Positions 32,252 through 39,438 of a DNA stretch of 44,722 nucleotides are shown in pieces. Source of the DNA: Selenomonadales bacterium UBA7018 (GTDB lineage Bacteria; Bacillota; Negativicutes; Selenomonadales; Selenomonadaceae); the NCBI GenBank assembly GCA_002448305.1, contig DJWY01000006.1:37566-82287 (forward strand), given 5' to 3'. The notes under the pieces are model-generated. The model had not been told where the DNA came from, searched no databases, and was given only the letters and a program-made list of their open reading frames with translations. Within the stretch, counting starts at the first letter, position 1; each line of letters opens with the position of its first letter. The translations under genes were made by a program, and so were the position numbers.

Positions 32252-34605
32252 TGCTTGTTAAAAGTTTCGACGCTTAATTTCTTCCCGTCCGTTTTGAACT
32301 TAATCAAGCCATCTTGGTCGGTGCGATAAATTTTCGTCGGGAGATTTTCAAGACGTTCTAAAACTTCGGCGCGGGGATGCCCGAAATTATTTCCGTAGCC
32401 GACGCATATAACTGAGCATTTGGGCTTGACGGCTTGCAAAAATTCTTCGCTCGAACTCGTCGCGCTCCCATGATGACCAACTTTTAAAACCGTGCTTGAA
32501 ACGTCAATTCCTTCGCGCAAAATTTCCGACTCAATCTCCTTGACTAAATCGCCCGTTATCAAGAAAGTTACTTCGCCATAACGTATGCGATAAACATTTG
32601 AAATTTCGTTGCCCGTCCCGACGTTCGGCGCGAATAAAATTTCAACTTCCACGCCGTCCACAAGAAATTTCTCGCCCGCTTGACCGGCTCTTAACGGCGG
32701 CAAATATTCTTCCGCAATACCGAAAACCGAAGCATATTCCGATTTCCCTTCGCTCGCAGTGATAATCTCACTGACGGGCAATTTTTTTATCACGGCTCCC
32801 GCGCCGCCTGAATGGTCTTCGTGCACATGCGTCAAAAAAATCTTGTCGACCTCGCTAATATTTTCATGTTTGAGATAAGGTACAACCACGCGCCCGCCCA
32901 CGTCGAAAACTTTATCGCGGACGCCGCCCGTGTCAAAGATTAGGCATTTCCTATTCGGCGTAATCACGACCGCGCAATCGCCCTGTCCAACGTCGACGAA
33001 ACTAACTTCAACATCGCCTGTCCTGAAAAGACTAAACGCCATTAGAAAAATTATCGCTAGCAAAATTATCGGGCGTCGCAAAATCATCGCGGCATAGTAG
33101 AAAAAGCCCGCCAAAATTCCTAGCGTCGGCACCTGCACCGCACTAAATGGCAAGTTCGCGAAAACTCTGTTTAGCTCCGCTCCCGCGCCAAAAATTAACG
33201 CTTCGCCCACGAAAAATATCTTCCCAGCTATCGGCACGACTGCCGCGATTATTCCGCCCAAAAGCCCCCCGACAATTACAATTTCTAACAGCGGCATTAC
33301 GAAAACATTCGCCAAAACCGAACTTAGCGAAATTTGATTGAAATACCAAATTACAATCGGTAAGCTAGCCAACTGCGCGGCTATCGTCATTGACGCTGGC
33401 GAAGAAAAGCAGTTAGGAATTAGGAATGAGGAATTAGGAATGATAATGTTCGGCAAGCGTTTCATAAGGTTTCGCAGGTCTTCGGATAAATACATTAGTC
33501 CCGCCGTCGCTGAAAAGCTTAGCTGAAAACTTATATCGAATAAAAGTAGCGGCTGATTGATTAGCATTGCCAACGCCGTCAACGTCAAAAGGCGTGCGCC
33601 TTCCGCTTCCGCGTCGAGTGTTCTGGCTAGAAAAACTAAAATGCCCATTGTCGCCGAACGCAAAACTTGCGGCAAAAGTCCGCTTAATATCGCGTAGGTT
33701 CCGATTATGAAAAATCCGAGCGTGAAAGTTAATCTGCGCGGGAATTTTAAAACTGTACAAAGCCACGCCGTAGCCATTGCCAATAAGCTCATGTGCGAGC
33801 CGCTGACTGATAAAATATGTACAATTCCCGTCGTCGCAAAGTCTTCGACAAGTTCTGGATTTAAGCCCGCGTAGCCGCCGAATAACATTGCGAAAATCGC
33901 CGCTGCATCTTCCCGCGCCATAACGCCTTCCATTGACTGGCGATAATGCTGACGAATTGCCGCGACTATTCGCAAAAATTTTGTCCAAAGCCCGCCGTCA
34001 ATTTTCTCAATCAAAATGCCTTGCTTGCCCGCCGACATTCGCGCCGTAATTCCGACTGCTTTCATGCGCGTCACGCCGTCAATTTGTCCAGGATTGTTGT
34101 AATTAGTCAGCAGTTTCAAGTTGCCGCTTGCAGAAATTTTATCGCCAATTCGCGCCGTTGGAATTTCTTCGCCTGCCTTTGGATAGTAAGTTAGAATCAG
34201 CCCGCCGGAAATTTCTTGCTCTTTGCCTTTAGCTTTGATTGTTTCCGCGTCGACGACAAAGCGCACTTGCGTTAAATCATTCAGCAAAACTTTTACTTGC
34301 GGCTCTTCGCGCACGACGCCCGTTAGGAAAATTTGTTGCCCCGCGAATTTGGAAATGTCATTGGGCGGAAGGTTATCGACTGCTGAAAATCTCAAGCCGC
34401 CCAGCGCAAAGAAAATTATCGGGCAGATTATCCACGATGTTATATTTTTCTTTCGCCACGTCAAAATTATTCCGGCGATTACCAACGCCGCGCAGGTTCC
34501 GATTAAAAATTTTGGCGAGCGATTGAAATTTTCCATAAAAAGAACGCCCGCCGCTAGTGCCGCGAGCAGAATGTTTAGAAATGCATTCGAGACTTTAATT
34601 TTCAT
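32248..34605 (-). CDS. comEC: DNA internalization-related competence protein ComEC/Rec2
   Basis: This 785-residue membrane channel protein carries DNA across the cytoplasmic membrane during transformation. It has an N-terminal membrane pair, a soluble OB-like region (about 60-190), the competence domain with ATTGIVHILSVSGSHMSLLA-type sequence (about 235-270) and many helices to about 500. A C-terminal metallo-beta-lactamase domain has VDVGQGDCAVV, THVHEDHSGG and KVGHHGSATSSS. Near residue 390-400 a short repeat adds an in-frame NSSFLIPN segment. Start has AAGGTG. It follows the sensor kinase by nine bases on the same transcript. Confidence 0.92.
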   Translation of the reverse strand: MKIKVSNAFLNILLAALAAGVLFMENFNRSPKFLIGTCAALVIAGIILTWRKKNITSWIICPIIFFALGGLRFSAVDNLPPNDISKFAGQQIFLTGVVREEPQVKVLLNDLTQVRFVVDAETIKAKGKEQEISGGLILTYYPKAGEEIPTARIGDKISASGNLKLLTNYNNPGQIDGVTRMKAVGITARMSAGKQGILIEKIDGGLWTKFLRIVAAIRQHYRQSMEGVMAREDAAAIFAMLFGGYAGLNPELVEDFATTGIVHILSVSGSHMSLLAMATAWLCTVLKFPRRLTFTLGFFIIGTYAILSGLLPQVLRSATMGILVFLARTLDAEAEGARLLTLTALAMLINQPLLLFDISFQLSFSATAGLMYLSEDLRNLMKRLPNIIIPNSSFLIPNCFSSPASMTIAAQLASLPIVIWYFNQISLSSVLANVFVMPLLEIVIVGGLLGGIIAAVVPIAGKIFFVGEALIFGAGAELNRVFANLPFSAVQVPTLGILAGFFYYAAMILRRPIILLAIIFLMAFSLFRTGDVEVSFVDVGQGDCAVVITPNRKCLIFDTGGVRDKVFDVGGRVVVPYLKHENISEVDKIFLTHVHEDHSGGAGAVIKKLPVSEIITASEGKSEYASVFGIAEEYLPPLRAGQAGEKFLVDGVEVEILFAPNVGTGNEISNVYRIRYGEVTFLITGDLVKEIESEILREGIDVSSTVLKVGHHGSATSSSEEFLQAVKPKCSVICVGYGNNFGHPRAEVLERLENLPTKIYRTDQDGLIKFKTDGKKLSVETFNKH
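33413..33442. repeat. Short TTAGGAAT-type repeat inside comEC
   Basis: Four imperfect units of TTAGGAAT/GAGGAAT lie in tandem within the comEC coding region, adding about ten in-frame residues (around PNSSFLIPN) between membrane segments. A related GGATTAGGAGATTAGGATTGG stretch lies at 22307-22327, at the convergent ends of the diguanylate cyclase gene and recG. Confidence 0.6.
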
Positions 34606-34614
34606 GTTAGCACC

Positions 34615-36036
34615 TTAATTTTTTAGCGGAATGGTCAGCGTAAAAGTCGTGCCCTTGCCGAGTTCGCTTGCAACGGAAATTTTTATCCCGTGTTCGTCGG
34701 CAATCCATTTGGCGATTGATAAGCCAAGCCCGCTACCGTTCGCCTCGCTGACGAGCTGTTCAGCTGAGACGCGAAAAAATCTATCAAAAATTTTGTTCAG
34801 GTTTTCCGGCGCAATCCCAATTCCAGAATCCGAAATGCTAAGCAAAATTTTATCGCCTTCGATTTTCGAGCCAACACTGATACTGCCGCCTTGAGGCGTG
34901 TACTTGACCGCGTTGTCAAGAAAAATTCTAATCATCTGGCGAATAGTCGTTTCGTCGCCGAAAATTTTCGCGGGAGCATTACTAGTCAGCTCAACTTTAT
35001 GCGTCTTAACCGCGATTTTCATTTTCTGCATAACGTCGCCAACAATGTCATCTAAGTCTAAATCCTTTTTGTTAAGCCGCTGGCGGTTTTGGTCAGTGCG
35101 CGATATGAATAAAAGATTTTCAAGCAACGCTTGCATATTTTGCGCTTCCGAGCCAATCATCTTGAGATTTTCTTCCAAAAGTTCCTTATCTTCGGTGCCG
35201 TAATGCTCAATGAATTCAATATAGCCCTTGATTACAGCGGCGGGCGTTCTAAGTTCGTGCGAGGCATCAGAGACAAATTTTTGTTGTTTATTTATGCCGC
35301 CCTGCAAACGGTCTAGCATTTTATTCAGCGTTTTAGCCAATTCGCTAAGTTCGTCGTTAGCGGTGCCGACCGGAATTCGCCCGCCCATTTTCTCAAATGC
35401 AATTTCCCGCGCCAATTCATTCATAGTTTTTATCGGGCTTAAAATTCGGCGGCTAAGATACCTTCCGACAAGTAACGCAACAATTATCGCGAGAATATCA
35501 AGCGCGACTAAACTTTTCTCCAATGTGTCGAAAAATTTCATCTCGGAAGTTACCGTGCGAAAAAAACAAAGCGTAACGCTCGTCCCTTCGTGCGTGTAAT
35601 TCATTTTGGCGCAATAAATCAACGCGGAGCCAATTCGCGCAATTTCAAAATCACTTCGAGCAAAAATCGGCGGATTGCTCAAAATATTTTCGTTGAATCG
35701 CTCAATCGAAGGATATTTTTTATCGGTATCAATAAAGACAATGCCTTTTTCGTCAACGACCCGCAAAACTACGCCAGTAACTAAGGCTCCACGAAAGGCG
35801 GCGGGATTAAATTCTTCGTAATTTTCTTCAAGCTCCTTGAGAACGTTTTCAATTTGACTCATGCTGTAAAGAATAGCATTTTCGGCGGGACGATAAAGCG
35901 CGTTCATGACGCCGCCCCACATCGCCGCATTAATCAAAACCAATAACGCAATAAAGCACGCCGCATAGCCAAGCGTTATCTTTGTAGAAATTTCAAAACC
36001 GCTAAATTTACGTCTAACTTTTTTTATAACGCTCAT
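34615..36036 (-). CDS. Orphan membrane sensor histidine kinase
   Basis: The 473 residues, from ATG 36036 with AGGAGA upstream, contain: a membrane helix near residues 20-45, an extracytoplasmic sensor of about 130 residues, a second helix near 175-195, a HAMP segment (SRRILSPIKTMNELAREI), the dimerisation/phosphoacceptor box SHELRTPAAVIKGY, the N box DNAVKYT, and ATP-lid motifs SDSGIGIAPENLNKIFDRFFR and GSGLGLSIAKWIADEHG. The kinase should be active. No response regulator is adjacent; comEC follows instead, so its partner is elsewhere. A possible promoter, GTGAAA-N17-TATGAT, lies upstream on the minus strand near 36080-36105. Confidence 0.9.
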   Translation of the reverse strand: MSVIKKVRRKFSGFEISTKITLGYAACFIALLVLINAAMWGGVMNALYRPAENAILYSMSQIENVLKELEENYEEFNPAAFRGALVTGVVLRVVDEKGIVFIDTDKKYPSIERFNENILSNPPIFARSDFEIARIGSALIYCAKMNYTHEGTSVTLCFFRTVTSEMKFFDTLEKSLVALDILAIIVALLVGRYLSRRILSPIKTMNELAREIAFEKMGGRIPVGTANDELSELAKTLNKMLDRLQGGINKQQKFVSDASHELRTPAAVIKGYIEFIEHYGTEDKELLEENLKMIGSEAQNMQALLENLLFISRTDQNRQRLNKKDLDLDDIVGDVMQKMKIAVKTHKVELTSNAPAKIFGDETTIRQMIRIFLDNAVKYTPQGGSISVGSKIEGDKILLSISDSGIGIAPENLNKIFDRFFRVSAEQLVSEANGSGLGLSIAKWIADEHGIKISVASELGKGTTFTLTIPLKN

Positions 36037-36112
36037 GAAAATTTCTCCTGCGCGATAAAATAATGTGTTTATCATACCACAATTTCAATTTATTTTCACT
36101 ATGCATTTTGGG

Positions 36113-36141
36113 TTGATTTTCAAAAAAATTTTTGCTATCTT
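36113..36141 (+). promoter_or_regulatory. Promoter of the histidine phosphatase gene
   Basis: TTGATT (36113-36118), a 17-bp AT-rich spacer and TATCTT (36136-36141), followed by the SD AAGGAGGCGA. Confidence 0.55.
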
Positions 36142-36163
36142 TATCTCGAAGGAGGCGAATATA

Positions 36164-36775
36164 TTGACTAAAATATTTTTGATACGACACGGCGAAACGG
36201 AATGGAATAAAATCGGAAAACTGCAGGGTAGCTCGGATATTCAGCTTTTGCCCGAAGGAATTAAGCAAGCGCATATGTTGGCAGAGCATGCGCCCTTCCA
36301 TGCGGTTGATGCGATTTATTCAAGCGATTTATCGCGAGCGGTTACGACAGCGGATATTTTATCGGAGAAATTTAATTTGCCGGTAATAAAAGAGCGCGGC
36401 TTGCGCGAGACGAGCTTTGGCGATTGGGAAGGCAAATTCTTAAGCGATTTGGCAAAAGAAAAACCTGGCGGCTTTGAATATTTCTTTACGAAGCCCGATA
36501 AAGTTCAGCCGCCTAACGGCGAAACTTTTTTGCAAAGCCAAGCGCGGATAATGAATGCGCTCGACGAAATCATTGCCGATAACGAAGGCAAAAATATTGT
36601 CGTAGTCAGTCACGGCGCGGCTATTCGTCTTATAATCTGCGCGGCTCTGGATATTAGCATCCGCAAAATGTGGGCGATAGGTCAATACAATATGGCTTTG
36701 AATATTCTGACTTTCGAGGAGGGTATGTTTTCCGTTGAGCTTCTTAACAATACTATGCACCTTTATAACTTCTAA
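36164..36775 (+). CDS. Histidine phosphatase (phosphoglycerate mutase / alpha-ribazole phosphatase family)
   Basis: The 203 residues start at TTG 36164, eight bases after GGAGG. The N-terminal catalytic motif LIRHGETEWN, SDLSRAVTTADIL, the ETSFGDWEG acidic block and the second histidine in VVSHGAAIRLIIC are all present. The family includes CobC alpha-ribazole phosphatase, broad phosphatases and mutases; sequence alone does not decide. CobC would pair with CobS at 4707 in nucleotide-loop assembly, but the genes are 31 kb apart. Three bases separate its stop from the convergent gene. Confidence 0.8.
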   Translation: MTKIFLIRHGETEWNKIGKLQGSSDIQLLPEGIKQAHMLAEHAPFHAVDAIYSSDLSRAVTTADILSEKFNLPVIKERGLRETSFGDWEGKFLSDLAKEKPGGFEYFFTKPDKVQPPNGETFLQSQARIMNALDEIIADNEGKNIVVVSHGAAIRLIICAALDISIRKMWAIGQYNMALNILTFEEGMFSVELLNNTMHLYNF

Positions 36776-36778
36776 AGT

Positions 36779-39433
36779 TCATTGCTGTAATATTTCCATG
36801 CTGTATTTATCTTTGCGGTCGGTCGCCGTTTGATACCATTCGAGCGCGCGGGAAGAACACTTTAAATTCAAGAAAATTTCGCCAAGCTCGCTGATAGATT
36901 CATTATCGCCGAGATTAAAAGCGTCAAGATAATCATTAATCGCCGCGTAAATATTTTGCGGCGTGCCAAAGCCATTTTGATTCATGAAAGCTAGATATTT
37001 AATGGCTTCGACATTACCTGTTGCCGCTGCCCGCGAAAAATTCTTGAAGGCGTTTTCGTATTTTCTGTTATTGAATGCCGCCTTGCCCGAAGTGAAATCG
37101 ATATTTGAAGTCGAGCTATTATGCGGGCTTTTAACTTCGGCTGGCAAAAATCTTTCTGCTGATAAATCGTTTTGGGCGTCATTGTTCAAAGGCAAATTGA
37201 TTAAGCGATTTTTTCTTTCGAGCATTTCAGCTAATAAGTTGTCCGGAGAATTTTCGTTATCGGGAACTTGCCGGCTTTGCTCAGGATAAATCAAACGCCA
37301 CGTTTCATAAAAATTCTTTAGGGCGCGACTCATTTCGCTCATAACAGCAAAATCTTGATTCAGGAATTCAATCTGGTTATAAATTTCTTCTGTATGTTTG
37401 CGAAAGATATTCAAAGTAAATTCGCGTTGAGTCCGGCAAATTTCCGATACCTGCGCGAAATATTCAAGCGTTGCGGCGAAAAGTTTTTGTCGCAAATTTT
37501 TTTCGAGCGCGTCTATTTCATTTCGGGTCGTTTTATCTAAATGCCGGCGCAATTCCCTACGAAAAGTTCCTGCAAGGTAAAAACGCTTAATTAACTGTTC
37601 GCGATTAGTTTTGTAGAAAGTCCAATCGTTTTGGGCTTCTTTCGTGCAAATAATTCGCGTGCAATGCTTAACGAGTTCCGACAGATTATCGCTAGAAAAA
37701 GTTTCAGATAGTCCGGCGTTGAAGGGCAGAAAGTCAAAAGATTTCAGCTTAGGCAATTTTATATCTGAACGCGGCGCAGTGGAAAAATTTCCCGTCGTCG
37801 AATGGACAAAATCAATAAAGCCTTGCGCTTGCGTTCTATGCTCGTCGATAATATTTTTCGTCAGCGAGATTAATTTTCTAAGCTGCTCGTCGTATTCGTT
37901 TTGCAATCGCTCTTCCATAGCGGCAACCAAATTTTTAAGCTCTGCAGAAAATTTTTCTTGATATAAGGCAGGAAGTTTTTCCGCGCAAAATTCCTCGCTT
38001 GTCGTCAGCTCGTCGAAAACTTCGCAAATAACTGCCATAATCGCCCGAAGGAAATTATTTATCGCGTTGTTCAAATCGTAAAGCAGAGCTTTGGCGGTCG
38101 CGCTTCCGCTTACAATTTTTTCGTGCAGTGCGATTAGTTCAATTTTCTCGCGAAGGAATTCTGCTTGACGAGCGGCGGCGGAAAGCTTTTTTATTTGACT
38201 TAGCCGAATATTTTTCAAAGCGTCGTCGTTGATAAAGGCAATGGCGCGTTCAATTTGGCGTAATAAATTTTCCGTCGTTGACGGATTTTTTTTAAGCAAA
38301 CGGAGAAGATAATTTTCAAGGTACGTTATGCCCGTCTTTTGCAAAAGTGCTTTGCGTGAAGGATTAGGCAATGCCCTAAAAATTTTTTCAAGAGACATTA
38401 GCGTTAAAAATCTTTCGCGCCCTGCCAGTCCGATTAAATCCGTTAAGCTGTCGACTGTAAACAATTCGTCATTGCTTGCTAAGAGCGGAATAAAAATTTC
38501 TGGTGCGTCTAAGAAAAAGATTGGTGCGCCGTTAAAGCCTTTCGCGTCCAAAATTTTGGCGAAGTCGGAGAAAATTTGCGGAATATTTATTGCCGCTTCT
38601 TGTTCGCGCAGTGCGGGACGAATAACCACGAAAATAATTTTGTCTTTATTCGGCGAGTCGGCGACCGTTTGCAAGAAATTTTCCGTTTGTGCAAAGTCAT
38701 TATCCAAAGCATTTGCCGCAAAAACGCAAGCATTATAATTCGGCAAATTTTCAGCGGCTACGGCTTCCGAGAAATGTTTTGCCTCGAAATTCAGCCATGC
38801 AAAAGTTTTCGATAAAAGTTCCTTCTGTTCGCCTGTAACAATAAGTTTTATTGGCGAATTAGAACTTTGCAAATATTCTTCGAGACTATTTGCCGCCGTT
38901 AGGAATTCTTCGACCAGTGAAATATTTTCGGGTAAGTGCAACTCATCTTTTCTGTCGTGCAAAGTTTTTATGCCGTCGAGTTCGCCGAGAAGGTTTTCAG
39001 CATTGTCGATTAGTTTCCGTTCTGCCGCTAACGTCAAAAATTCTTCTTCCGCGCAGATTTCAAGGGGCACTTGCAAAATTGAACATTGTCTTCTAATCGC
39101 GTCCGCTACGCTAGAAAAATCATCTGGCACGATTAAGAAATTTTTTCCTTTCGGCATAAAGTTTTCGTCGTAGGAAATATTTTCCAAAGCGTCCGACAAA
39201 GTTTCGACCGTGAATTCTCCCGCCGCTGAAATTAACTTCGCCGGACAGGGAAATTCGATTTCGCAAGCAAAACGAATTGAAATTTCTTCGTCGAAATTCC
39301 CTTGTGTGTCGGGCAACAGATAAATTTTTTCTGGATTGGCGTTAATGTAGGCAAGAATTTCGGATTTGCCTTCGCGCCAAAATTCTTCGGGAACGGCGAC
39401 GCATTTTTTCCCGCTCCATTGCAAAAGATTCAT
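36779..39433 (-). CDS. Dynamin-like partner protein with degenerate G region and C-terminal Sel1-like repeats
   Basis: These 884 residues do not clearly match a known family. About residues 190-400 have the order of a dynamin G domain without nucleotide motifs: LIVTGEQKELLSKTF where a P-loop would be, NYNACVFAANALD and DKIIFVVIR strands, and ITYLENYLLRLLKK like the end of bacterial dynamin G domains. A long helical, coiled-coil-rich middle (about 400-730) follows. The last 100 residues hold Sel1/TPR-like repeats (GKAAFNNRKYENAFKNFSRAAATGNVEAIKYLA; NGFGTPQNIYAAINDY). Length nearly equals the GTPase upstream, which ends five bases before its start and supplies its SD. A paired-dynamin assembly is inferred. 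Confidence 0.55.
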   Translation of the reverse strand: MNLLQWSGKKCVAVPEEFWREGKSEILAYINANPEKIYLLPDTQGNFDEEISIRFACEIEFPCPAKLISAAGEFTVETLSDALENISYDENFMPKGKNFLIVPDDFSSVADAIRRQCSILQVPLEICAEEEFLTLAAERKLIDNAENLLGELDGIKTLHDRKDELHLPENISLVEEFLTAANSLEEYLQSSNSPIKLIVTGEQKELLSKTFAWLNFEAKHFSEAVAAENLPNYNACVFAANALDNDFAQTENFLQTVADSPNKDKIIFVVIRPALREQEAAINIPQIFSDFAKILDAKGFNGAPIFFLDAPEIFIPLLASNDELFTVDSLTDLIGLAGRERFLTLMSLEKIFRALPNPSRKALLQKTGITYLENYLLRLLKKNPSTTENLLRQIERAIAFINDDALKNIRLSQIKKLSAAARQAEFLREKIELIALHEKIVSGSATAKALLYDLNNAINNFLRAIMAVICEVFDELTTSEEFCAEKLPALYQEKFSAELKNLVAAMEERLQNEYDEQLRKLISLTKNIIDEHRTQAQGFIDFVHSTTGNFSTAPRSDIKLPKLKSFDFLPFNAGLSETFSSDNLSELVKHCTRIICTKEAQNDWTFYKTNREQLIKRFYLAGTFRRELRRHLDKTTRNEIDALEKNLRQKLFAATLEYFAQVSEICRTQREFTLNIFRKHTEEIYNQIEFLNQDFAVMSEMSRALKNFYETWRLIYPEQSRQVPDNENSPDNLLAEMLERKNRLINLPLNNDAQNDLSAERFLPAEVKSPHNSSTSNIDFTSGKAAFNNRKYENAFKNFSRAAATGNVEAIKYLAFMNQNGFGTPQNIYAAINDYLDAFNLGDNESISELGEIFLNLKCSSRALEWYQTATDRKDKYSMEILQQ

Positions 39434-39438
39434 GCTAC

